From Clostridia bacterium (GTDB lineage: Bacteria > Bacillota > Clostridia > Oscillospirales > Acutalibacteraceae), in NCBI GenBank assembly GCA_024689165.1, contig JAILDS010000063.1, forward strand, positions 1-21,640: a DNA stretch of 21,640 nt, given 5' to 3'. Below the pieces are notes generated by a model. It was not told the DNA's origin. It saw only the letters and a program-made list of their open reading frames with translations, and made no database searches. The stretch's first letter is position 1. Every line of letters starts with the position of its first letter. This document shows positions 1-7,047 of this stretch, piece after piece. The position numbers and the translations under genes were made by a program.

Positions 1-582
1 CCCTCGTTTCTGGTGGACCTTGTCAACACGAAGCTCGCTGACGGCGTCCTGTCGCCCTTCAAGCCCGCGCTCGAGGGCATCATACGCATAATCATCGTCG
101 TCGCCTACATGTTCATCGTTTCGCGCATGAAGGACATCCACAGGGTGTTCATGTACCACGGCGCGGAGCACAAGAGCATATTCTGCTACGAATCGGGGCT
201 TGAGCTGACGGTCGAAAACGTCCGGAAAATGAGCCGTTTCCACCCGCGCTGCGGCACGAGCTTTATCTTCGTCGTGCTGATAATCAGCATCCTCACGTCG
301 TCGATAATCATACTCATCTTCCCGACGCTCGCCGACCCCGGGCTGCGCTTGCTGTGGGTCCTCATAAAGCTGCTGCTCATACCCGTCGTCATGGGCGTGG
401 GGTATGAGTTCATAACCTACGCAGGCAAGCATGAGAACGTGTTCGTGAAGATCCTTTCCGCCCCGGGCCTTGCCATGCAGAGGATAACCACCGCCGAACC
501 GACCGATGATATAATAGAGGTGGGTATCGCCGCGCTTCAGGGCTGCATCACGGACAACCCCGACGACGACACCATAAAATGA
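1..582 (+). CDS. DUF1385 (YqhQ-like) membrane protein, 5' truncated
   Basis: The reading frame is open from base 1, so the first ~190 codons seen are the C-terminal part of a protein that starts outside the window; the internal GTG at 13 is not the true start. The motifs YHGAEHKSI, CYE and HPRCGTSF are hallmarks of the DUF1385 family (B. subtilis YqhQ, about 320 residues). At least three hydrophobic stretches are visible: around the VVAYMFIVSRM segment, after HPRCGTSF (LIISILTSSIIILIF), and the following LLLIPVVMGVGYEFI, so it is an integral membrane protein. The family's biochemical role is not established, but in Clostridia it often sits directly before prmC. Its stop overlaps the prmC start (ATGA), so the two are probably translated together. 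Confidence 0.9.
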   Translation, partial: PSFLVDLVNTKLADGVLSPFKPALEGIIRIIIVVAYMFIVSRMKDIHRVFMYHGAEHKSIFCYESGLELTVENVRKMSRFHPRCGTSFIFVVLIISILTSSIIILIFPTLADPGLRLLWVLIKLLLIPVVMGVGYEFITYAGKHENVFVKILSAPGLAMQRITTAEPTDDIIEVGIAALQGCITDNPDDDTIK

Positions 583-1436
583 CGGTATTCGGGCTTCTTC
601 GCCGCAGCGAGGGCTCGCTTTCGGAGGCGGGCGTCGAATACCCGGACTTCGACGCGGCGCAGCTCGTTATGTTTGCTCTCGGACTGTCCAAGGACAGGCT
701 TCTTCTGAGCTATCCGGACCCGGTCGGCGAGGACGACGTCAGAAAATGCGGCGAGCTCGTCAGTCGCAGGTCAGACGGGGAGCCGCTGCAGTATATCCTG
801 GGCTCGTGGGAGTTTTACGGCCTTCAGTTTTTCGTCGGTCCCGGAGTGCTCGTTCCGCGTCAGGAGACGGAACATCTCGTTTCCGCCGCGCTGGAGCATA
901 TCGAAAAAAACGGGCTTGCCGCACCGCTGGTCTGGGACCTCTGTGCGGGTTCCGGCGCGGTGGGTCTGAGCGTTGCGAAAAACGCGCCGGGAGCGTCGGT
1001 CGTCCTGTTCGAAAAATATCCCGAGGCGGCGGCCTGGTGTGAAAAAAGCCGCGCTTTTCTCGGGATAAACAACGCGCGGACGGTCATCCGCGACGTAACG
1101 GAGCCTTTTCCGGACGGGCTCGGAACGCCCGACGTGCTCGTGTCCAATCCGCCTTACGTGCGTTCCGCAAACGTCGCCCTGCTCGGCGCGGACACCGCTT
1201 TTGAGCCTACTCAGGCCTTCGACGGCGGAGACGACGGACTCTTTTTCTACCGCGCTATAGCGGACGGCTGCATTTCACGGATGCGCCGCGGTTCTTTCGC
1301 CGCCTTCGAGTGCGACGACTGGCAGGCCCCCGCGGTCATGGAGCTGATGGCAAACTGCGGGTTTTCGGATTTTTCCGACAGACCCTGTCCCGGCGGGGAG
1401 GACGTCCATATAGTCGGCGGCGTCCGGACCGGGTGA
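579..1436 (+). CDS. prmC: Peptide chain release factor N5-glutamine methyltransferase
   Basis: This enzyme methylates the glutamine of the GGQ motif in release factors RF1 and RF2, using S-adenosylmethionine, in the cytoplasm. The 285-residue length is normal. The N-terminal helical domain is followed by the family motif LVPRQETEH, then a SAM-binding motif DLCAGSGAVG starting at Asp120, and the catalytic NPPY at residues 190-193, which contacts the target glutamine amide. The ATG at 579 overlaps the stop of the DUF1385 gene in an ATGA arrangement. A 45-bp gap follows, with a good RBS for the next gene. The family could be confused with other N-methyltransferases, but NPPY together with the PRQETE motif makes PrmC by far the best call. 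Confidence 0.95.
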   Translation: MTVFGLLRRSEGSLSEAGVEYPDFDAAQLVMFALGLSKDRLLLSYPDPVGEDDVRKCGELVSRRSDGEPLQYILGSWEFYGLQFFVGPGVLVPRQETEHLVSAALEHIEKNGLAAPLVWDLCAGSGAVGLSVAKNAPGASVVLFEKYPEAAAWCEKSRAFLGINNARTVIRDVTEPFPDGLGTPDVLVSNPPYVRSANVALLGADTAFEPTQAFDGGDDGLFFYRAIADGCISRMRRGSFAAFECDDWQAPAVMELMANCGFSDFSDRPCPGGEDVHIVGGVRTG

Positions 1437-1481
1437 ATCTTTCTTCGATCCGTTATTTCTTATCGGTCAAAAGGAGCGAAA

Positions 1482-2171
1482 ATGTTAAGGTACCTTTTTT
1501 CAGGTTATTCGGCCCTTGAGATAGTCGTCTCGCTCTGCGCGTCGGTCTTCGTGGTGTTCTGCTGCCTGCCGATACATGAATACGCGCATGCGCTGGCGGC
1601 GACTAAGCTGGGCGACGAAACTGCCCGGCTGTCTGGGCGGCTGACCATCAACCCGCTGGCGCACATAAGCTGGATAGGCGCGCTGATGCTGCTGCTCGTC
1701 GGCTTCGGCTACGCCAAGCCCGTGCCGGTCAACATCAACAATTTCGGCTACAAACATAAAAAACGCGATTTCGCTCTCGTTTCACTCGCAGGACCCGCCG
1801 CAAACCTCATCATGGCGCTCTTCTTTCTGTTCATGTACGAGTTCTTTCTGTTCCTCGGGGCAAGGGTCTTTCCGGACAGCTCGTTCATAAGGGCTCTTCA
1901 GATCTTCTTCAATCTCGCCGGGAATATCAATATCTCGCTCGCGGTCTTCAACCTGCTGCCTATCCCGCCGCTTGACGGGAGCAGGCTCCTGACGGCGTTC
2001 GTGCCCGACAAATATTATTATTTTCTGCTCAGGTATGAGCGTTACATCATGCTCGGGCTGTTCGTGCTGCTCTGGCTCGGCTGGCTATCGTGGCCGCTGA
2101 ATTTCCTGTCGACCCTTGTGTACAAGGGCTTCATCTGGATCGTCTCTCTGCCTTTCAAGCTGTTTTCATGA
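1482..2171 (+). CDS. M50 family site-2-type metalloprotease
   Basis: This is an intramembrane zinc metalloprotease of the compact M50 group (YwhC/rhomboid-size, ~230 residues, no PDZ domain). The zinc motif HEYAH is at residues 32-36 inside the first hydrophobic helix. The second conserved motif, N-LLPIPPLDG, starts at Asn157 and supplies the third zinc ligand, Asp165. Between them lie further membrane helices, including the GPAANLIMALFF segment typical of the family. The RBS AAGGAG at 1471-1476 sits five bases before the ATG. The stop overlaps the scpA start (ATGA). A place before scpAB is common in Firmicutes. The substrate cannot be read from sequence; related proteases cleave anti-sigma factors or signal-peptide remnants. 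Confidence 0.93.
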   Translation: MLRYLFSGYSALEIVVSLCASVFVVFCCLPIHEYAHALAATKLGDETARLSGRLTINPLAHISWIGALMLLLVGFGYAKPVPVNINNFGYKHKKRDFALVSLAGPAANLIMALFFLFMYEFFLFLGARVFPDSSFIRALQIFFNLAGNINISLAVFNLLPIPPLDGSRLLTAFVPDKYYYFLLRYERYIMLGLFVLLWLGWLSWPLNFLSTLVYKGFIWIVSLPFKLFS

Positions 2172-2959
2172 ACGAAACAAGGTTTTACACAGCCGCGGAC
2201 GTCGCGGGCTATGAGATCTCAGACCCGGACGCGCCGAGCTTTCGCCTCGAGTCATTTGAGGGGCCGCTCGACCTGCTGCTGTATCTGATCTCGAAGCACA
2301 AGCTCGATATCTACGACATACCGATAGTCGAGCTTGTGGACCAGTATCTTGAATTCGTCCGTCTCGCTAGCGACAGGGACATGGACCTGGCGTCCGATTT
2401 CCTCGCGATGGCGGCGCGGCTCGTTCAGATAAAATCCGCGGCGCTCCTTCCCGTTTACGACGACACCGCCGAGAAGCTTAAAAAGGAGCTGACGGGCGAG
2501 CTTATCGACTACCGCGACTGCAAGCGCGCCGCGGAGCTGCTCGACAAACAGAGCTACGGCATGGATTATTCCGTCAGGGAACAGGCGGAGGATATCCCGC
2601 TGGCGCCGTATTCGCGCGTCTATCCGCTCGAAAAGCTGCTGAAGGCGTACCGGGCGGCGGCGGGCAGGCGTAAGGACAGGCTGCAGCCGAACGCGGAAGC
2701 TTTCAGGCAGCTCGTCGCGAAAAGGTTCGTTTCCGTTTCGTCACGGTTTTTTACGGTCATCGACTATCTCGTGAAGAAAAAACGCGGCGTGCTCAAGGCG
2801 GTTTTCGCGCGCTGTGAGGACAGGAGCGAGCTCGTGGCGACCTTTCTCGCAGTGCTGGAGCTCGCCAAGAACAAGAACATCAGGATAGAGGGCGAGCAGG
2901 GAATGGAAACGCTGACGCTTATCGACACCGAGCTCAGGGGACTGAAATATGAGGAATGA
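2168..2959 (+). CDS. scpA: Segregation and condensation protein A
   Basis: ScpA is the kleisin subunit of the bacterial SMC-ScpAB condensin, which compacts and separates chromosomes. The protein is 263 residues from the ATG at 2168, a usual length. The N-terminal kleisin signature FEGPLDLLL lies at residues 30-38, followed by LISKHKLDIYDIPI, and the winged-helix C-terminal part ends near ELRGLKYEE. A longer frame opens upstream at 2090 but would run back 78 bp inside the protease gene, so the ATG in the ATGA overlap was chosen. The last 11 bases overlap scpB, fitting coupled translation of two subunits that work together. The SMC gene itself is not in the window. Confidence 0.95.
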   Translation: MNETRFYTAADVAGYEISDPDAPSFRLESFEGPLDLLLYLISKHKLDIYDIPIVELVDQYLEFVRLASDRDMDLASDFLAMAARLVQIKSAALLPVYDDTAEKLKKELTGELIDYRDCKRAAELLDKQSYGMDYSVREQAEDIPLAPYSRVYPLEKLLKAYRAAAGRRKDRLQPNAEAFRQLVAKRFVSVSSRFFTVIDYLVKKKRGVLKAVFARCEDRSELVATFLAVLELAKNKNIRIEGEQGMETLTLIDTELRGLKYEE

Positions 2960-3497
2960 TACGATCGCCCGCATGGAGGCCGTGCTGTTCTCCTGCGGGG
3001 AGGCGGTGGAGCTTGAACGTATCGCCGCAGGGCTTGAGATAACGCCCGAGGAGGCGTACGAAGCGGCGCAAAGCCTGAAAACGAAGCTGGACGAGGAGGG
3101 AAGCGGGCTCTGCCTGCTCAATCTCGGGGGCAAGCTGCAGCTCGCCGCGCGCAGGGAGTACCGCCCGGACGTAGCAAACGTGCTCGATCTGAAAAAAAAT
3201 CAGCCTTTGAGCCAAGCGGCACTTGAAGTTTTGGCGGTTATAGCTTATAATCAACCGGTAACGTCGGGTTTTGTCGAGCAGGTCAGGGGAGTCGATTGCT
3301 CCGGCGTCATCAAAACGCTCGTTTCAAGGTCTCTGGTCGAGGAATGCGGGCGTCTTGAGCTCCCCGGAAGGCCGATAATCTACCGTACAACAGACGTTTT
3401 CCTTCGCTGCTTCTCGATGGAGAGCCTTGCGGAGCTGCCGGATTTCAAAGCTGCAGTGCCTGCCGAAAACGCCGCGCAGGCTCCCGACCCTGCCTGA
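2949..3497 (+). CDS. scpB: Segregation and condensation protein B
   Basis: ScpB is the dimeric winged-helix (kite) partner that binds ScpA in the SMC condensin complex. The protein is 182 residues, normal for the family. The conserved core ALEVLAVIAYNQPVT and the following VRGVDC motif are present, along with GRPIIYRTTDVFLRCF near the end, all typical of ScpB. The ATG at 2949 lies within the last codons of scpA (11-bp overlap) and needs no separate RBS. The C-terminal tail (AAVPAENAAQAPDPA) is alanine- and proline-rich and likely disordered. The codons of the AVIAYNQP motif happen to spell a promoter-like sequence (see findings). Confidence 0.95.
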   Translation: MRNDTIARMEAVLFSCGEAVELERIAAGLEITPEEAYEAAQSLKTKLDEEGSGLCLLNLGGKLQLAARREYRPDVANVLDLKKNQPLSQAALEVLAVIAYNQPVTSGFVEQVRGVDCSGVIKTLVSRSLVEECGRLELPGRPIIYRTTDVFLRCFSMESLAELPDFKAAVPAENAAQAPDPA

Positions 3498-3535
3498 CGC
3501 GCCGCTGCGCGCCGAAAAACCGAAAGGAGGACGGC

Positions 3536-4378
3536 ATGATAGCCTTATATATCATTCTCGGACTGATCGCGCTGATCGTCGCCGTCCTGTGCGTGCCGAT
3601 CGGCGCCGCCTTAGACTGGTCCGAGGAGCTCAGAGCGGAGCTTCGGGTCGCTTTCCTTAAGCTACCGCTTTATCCTCCCGCAGAGAAAAAACCGAAAAAA
3701 GCGAAGAAGAAAAAACAGAAGAAACAGGAGCCGCCTGCCGAAGCTGCCGCGCAGACCGTGCCGGAGCAGGCGGACGCCGCGCAGACGGACTCCGCCGCGG
3801 ATGATACGGCTGCCGCGGAAGCCTCAGCGGAAGACGCCGCCGAAGCGGAAGAGAGCGTGGCCGGCACCGCCGCGAAAAAGCCCAAAAAAGAGAACCCGAT
3901 CCTCACGTTCATGAAGAACAACGGCATAAACGGAGTCATCGATCTTTTTGAGCGGATAACCGCCGTTCTGGGCACTTTCATGCGCCGGGTGCTCCGCTGT
4001 TTCGTAATCGACGAGCTTTACGTCGACATCAAGGTCGCCAAAAACGATTCCGCCCGCACGGCGGAGGAGTACGGCAAGCTCTGCGCCGTCTGCTGGCCGA
4101 TGTTCGGCTGCGTCGTGCGCAATATGCGGGTCAGGAAGTACAGCTTCAATATCGAGCCGGATTTTCTCGCCAGATACGGCGAAGAGGCGTTTTACGTCAG
4201 GCTCCATTTCACGCCGCTCATCCTCATTAACGCAGTCGTCCTTATGGCGTTCGCTTTTATCAACAAGATAGTCTTTAAATACATCTTTACGTTCAAGAGC
4301 AAAGAAAAACCTCAAAAGAAAGGTGAGAAAGCTAATGAAAGAACAGTCAGCCTCGGGGATCCTCGCGACCACGATTGA
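3536..4378 (+). CDS. DUF2953 (YtfI-like) membrane protein
   Basis: A single hydrophobic helix at residues ~3-23 is followed by a strongly charged low-complexity region at residues ~49-118: a lysine block, then alanine/glutamate/aspartate-rich sequence, then KKPKK. The DUF2953 core follows (about 120-245), including the stretch around FVIDELYVDIKVA and a second hydrophobic segment near residues 226-250. DUF2953 is B. subtilis YtfI, whose gene precedes ytfJ just as here; a sporulation link is inferred from this pairing. The RBS AAAGGAGG at 3523-3530 is near-perfect. The last 44 bases overlap the following gerW gene in another frame, so the final ~15 residues are probably a poorly conserved tail. 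No enzymatic motif was seen. Confidence 0.85.
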   Translation: MIALYIILGLIALIVAVLCVPIGAALDWSEELRAELRVAFLKLPLYPPAEKKPKKAKKKKQKKQEPPAEAAAQTVPEQADAAQTDSAADDTAAAEASAEDAAEAEESVAGTAAKKPKKENPILTFMKNNGINGVIDLFERITAVLGTFMRRVLRCFVIDELYVDIKVAKNDSARTAEEYGKLCAVCWPMFGCVVRNMRVRKYSFNIEPDFLARYGEEAFYVRLHFTPLILINAVVLMAFAFINKIVFKYIFTFKSKEKPQKKGEKANERTVSLGDPRDHD

Positions 4379-4790
4379 AAAGGTCAAGCAGCTCATCGAC
4401 GTCAGCACGATCATCGGTCAGCCGACCGTCCTGGCGGACGACCTGACGGTCATCCCGGTTTCGAAGGTGACGTACGGCTTCGCCTCCGGCGGGGCTGATT
4501 TCCCGTCCAAGGGCTCGTCCGAGCTCTTCGGCGGCGGCGGCGGAGCGGGCGTGACCATCACGCCTGTTGCGTTCCTCGTTGTCAGGGGCGGCGATGTCAG
4601 CGTCAAGTATATCCATACCGCCGAGAACGCCGCGGAGAGAGTCGTCAACATGATGCCCGATATGTTCGACAAGGTCAGCGGCATCGTCGACAAGGTCAAG
4701 GGCAATCCCAAGCAGGCTCAGGTCATTGAGGACGCCGTCGAGGAGCAGAAGAAGGCTGCCGGCGCCGCCGAAGTATCAGCCGCCGAGTAA
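4335..4790 (+). CDS. gerW: GerW family sporulation protein (YtfJ)
   Basis: From the ATG at 4335 the protein is 151 residues, close to the family norm. It contains the diagnostic core PTVLADDLTVIPVSKVTYGF, then a SGGADF segment, the glycine run LFGGGGGAGV, and PVAFLVV. GerW/YtfJ is a spore protein needed for normal L-alanine-triggered germination in B. subtilis, which supports a spore-forming host. A GTG at 4323 would add four residues, but AAAGGTGA at 4319-4326 looks like the RBS and would lie over that GTG, favouring the ATG. It begins inside the DUF2953 gene, and its stop TAA directly abuts the ATG of rluB. The C-terminal tail is rich in glutamate, lysine and alanine. Confidence 0.93.
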   Translation: MKEQSASGILATTIEKVKQLIDVSTIIGQPTVLADDLTVIPVSKVTYGFASGGADFPSKGSSELFGGGGGAGVTITPVAFLVVRGGDVSVKYIHTAENAAERVVNMMPDMFDKVSGIVDKVKGNPKQAQVIEDAVEEQKKAAGAAEVSAAE

Positions 4791-5525
4791 ATGGCAGCTC
4801 CTGTAAGGGTCCAGAAATACATTGCCGACTGCGGCGTCTGTTCCCGGCGAAGGGCCGAGGAACTGATGGAGCTCGGCCGTGTCCGCGTCAACGGCAAGCC
4901 GGTGCGTCCGGGCGATAAGCTCGACCCCGACGAGGATATGGTCTACGTCGACGGGAAACGGGTCGAGCCCCAGAGCGGCCGCGTCTGCATCATGCTTTAT
5001 AAGCCGCGCGGGTATATCACCACCATGAGCGACGAACAGGGCAGGCGCTGCGTCGCTTCGCTGGTTTCAGATGCGGGCGCGCGCGTGTACCCGGTGGGCA
5101 GGCTTGACCGCGAAAGCGAGGGCCTGCTTCTGTTTACCAATGACGGCGAGCTTGCAAACGCCATAGCTCACCCCTCCGGCAGGATATCGAAAACCTACCG
5201 CGTGACCGTTTCGTCGCGGCCTACCGACGAGCAGCTCACCATACTGACGCAGAGCGCGATGCTCGACGGGAAGAAAACGGTTCCGGCGTCGGTAAAGGTG
5301 CTTGAGAGCTCCTTCGACAGGTCCGTGCTCGAGATGACGCTCCGGGAAGGGCGCAACCGCGAGATCCGCAGGCTCTGTGAGAACGCCGGGCTCGAGGTGA
5401 TACGGCTCAAAAGGCTGTCCGTCGGCCCCTTATCGCTCGGTTCTCTCCAGCCAGGGAAATGGCGGAAGCTGACCCCCGCAGAGCTTGCGGCGATAAGAAA
5501 CGCCGTGAAGCCGGCGCGGAATTGA
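4791..5525 (+). CDS. rluB: 23S rRNA pseudouridine synthase B
   Basis: This enzyme isomerises a uridine in 23S rRNA to pseudouridine (RluB/RsuA family). An S4 RNA-binding domain occupies residues ~5-60, with the typical VQKYIADCGVCSRRRAEELM opening. The catalytic domain follows, with the GRLDRESEGLLLFTNDGELA motif holding the nucleophile Asp106, and the late motif EGRNREIRRLCENAGLEV. Length 244 is normal. RluB, RluE and RsuA are hard to separate by motif; its place beside scpAB/ytfJ matches B. subtilis rluB, so that name is used. The ATG starts immediately after the gerW stop with no gap, implying termination-reinitiation. Confidence 0.92.
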   Translation: MAAPVRVQKYIADCGVCSRRRAEELMELGRVRVNGKPVRPGDKLDPDEDMVYVDGKRVEPQSGRVCIMLYKPRGYITTMSDEQGRRCVASLVSDAGARVYPVGRLDRESEGLLLFTNDGELANAIAHPSGRISKTYRVTVSSRPTDEQLTILTQSAMLDGKKTVPASVKVLESSFDRSVLEMTLREGRNREIRRLCENAGLEVIRLKRLSVGPLSLGSLQPGKWRKLTPAELAAIRNAVKPARN

Positions 5526-5533
5526 GACTGCCC

Positions 5534-6442
5534 ATGAGCCGTTTATTATGTGTTCTGCTTGTTGTCGCTCTGTTCGTCGGCTTCGCCGCCTGCGAACGGA
5601 GTCAGTCTGCGGAGCCGACGAACGTCTACAAGTCCCCCTACACTCCGACGACAGCTTCCGAGACCTTCTCGGAGGTCCTCACCCTGACGGAGGAGGAATC
5701 GACCGACGCGGCGCCGAATGAGGCGCAGCTGGTGCCTATCGAAAAGGATGAGCCGGAAAAGGTCGATAAAGGAGCGCACCTTCAGGGGAATTTTGACGGT
5801 GAGGGCGTTCTGCTCGACGTGCCGTTCATCGATCAGCTGGAGAGATATCCCTCCGGCTGTGAAAGCATAAGCGCGGTCATGCTGTGCAATTACTACGGCA
5901 TACCCTCCACGCCCGAATTCTTTATCGGGACTTATCTCGACATGGGCACCGCTCCGTTCCGCGACGCTCTCGGCATAGCCTTCGGCGACGACCCCAATCA
6001 GGTTTTCCTCGGCAGCCCTTATTCCGAGGAGGGGTGGGGCTGTTACGGCACGGTGATCGAAAAAGCCCTCAACAAATTCGTACCTCAGTACGGGTTCAGC
6101 GTCAGGCTGAATTACGGCCTTTCGCTGCAGGAGCTCTGCAACAGGTATATCTCCGCCGGGGATCCTGTCGTTATCTGGGCGACATCGGGCATGACGGACG
6201 CAAGGCGGTCCATGAGCTGGTACGTTTTAGGTACCTCGAACGTTTTTTCATGGGTCGCGCCCATGCATTGCCTCGTCCTTACGGGCTACGACGACCATTA
6301 CTATTATTTCAACGACCCTCAGAAGGGTAAGAATTACAGATATCTCAAGTACGACGTCGAGGCGCCGTACGCATCCTTCGGCCAGCAGTCCATCGTCATT
6401 CTGCCGGCGGAGCGGTCGGAAGAAAGCTCGGTGCGATCATGA
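5534..6442 (+). CDS. C39-like cysteine peptidase domain lipoprotein
   Basis: The ATG at 5534 gives a 302-residue lipoprotein: a hydrophobic signal MSRLLCVLLVVALFVGFAAC with the lipobox FAAC and lipidated Cys20. An acidic threonine-rich linker (to ~residue 85) follows, then a papain-like fold of the Peptidase_C39_2 type. The likely triad is Cys109 in YPSGCES, His245 in PMHCLVLTGYDDHYY and Asp261 in FNDPQ. It should act outside the membrane on peptides or cell-wall-linked substrates; the target is unknown. A frame opening at 5459 would put 25 charged residues before the signal peptide, so it was rejected. No strong RBS is visible, but the gene lies 8 bp after rluB and its stop overlaps the next lipoprotein gene (ATGA). 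Confidence 0.85.
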   Translation: MSRLLCVLLVVALFVGFAACERSQSAEPTNVYKSPYTPTTASETFSEVLTLTEEESTDAAPNEAQLVPIEKDEPEKVDKGAHLQGNFDGEGVLLDVPFIDQLERYPSGCESISAVMLCNYYGIPSTPEFFIGTYLDMGTAPFRDALGIAFGDDPNQVFLGSPYSEEGWGCYGTVIEKALNKFVPQYGFSVRLNYGLSLQELCNRYISAGDPVVIWATSGMTDARRSMSWYVLGTSNVFSWVAPMHCLVLTGYDDHYYYFNDPQKGKNYRYLKYDVEAPYASFGQQSIVILPAERSEESSVRS

Positions 6443-7026
6443 GTGGATTGTTTTGTTCGCGGCATCCTGAAAGCTCAGCGCGCCGCTTCGGCTGCGCCAC
6501 AGCGACTTTGCTTGCCGTCGCGGTATGCTTTTTTACGTCCTCCTGTTCAAAAGAGGAGCCGGTCCCCGCGGTCATAGCGGACAAGTTCGGGACCTACGTT
6601 TTCGACGAGCTCCTGTACAGCTCGGCGAGCCTCGGCAAAACAAAAGCGCAGATGACGGACAGGCTTTCCGGCTCCCGTTACGAGATCTACCCCGAGATGT
6701 TCGAGTACGTCGGTCAGGGCGATATAATAATGTATAAAATATATGATCCCTCACCCTCCTACGTTGAGCATGAGGTGACGGACGAGGATCTCGGCATCAA
6801 CGACACGGTCGTGATCTCAAAAAAGAACGACACGGGGCTTGCCGGGCTCCTTCGGGACTGCGACAAATACTGCGAGATCATGTATGACGGCAGGGACTTC
6901 GCCGAAAAGGATATCGGCTACATTCTTTATTACGATTCCGCCAGGACTTATCTCGGCAGGTTCGAGGTGCTTTCCGGCGGTGAAAGACAGTTTCAGTACA
7001 TAATGAGCCTGAAAAGCGTCGAATGA
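6439..7026 (+). CDS. Unrecognised lipoprotein
   Basis: The 195-residue product has a long basic N-terminal region (residues 1-18), a hydrophobic stretch ATATLLAVAVCFFTSSC and a lipobox-like TSSC ending at Cys36, so it is probably exported and lipid-anchored. The rest is soluble and rich in aspartate, tyrosine and glutamate, with a GQGDIIMYKIYDP segment and a final GRFEVLSGGERQFQYI that suggests beta structure. Two cysteines in CDKYCEI could form a disulphide. No family was recognised. Its ATG overlaps the stop of the C39-like lipoprotein gene (ATGA), so the two are likely coexpressed and may work together at the cell surface. The next gene, galT, starts 21 bp later with its own RBS. Confidence 0.75.
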   Translation: MSGLFCSRHPESSARRFGCATATLLAVAVCFFTSSCSKEEPVPAVIADKFGTYVFDELLYSSASLGKTKAQMTDRLSGSRYEIYPEMFEYVGQGDIIMYKIYDPSPSYVEHEVTDEDLGINDTVVISKKNDTGLAGLLRDCDKYCEIMYDGRDFAEKDIGYILYYDSARTYLGRFEVLSGGERQFQYIMSLKSVE

Positions 7027-7047
7027 AATGGGATCGGAGGCTAATTT

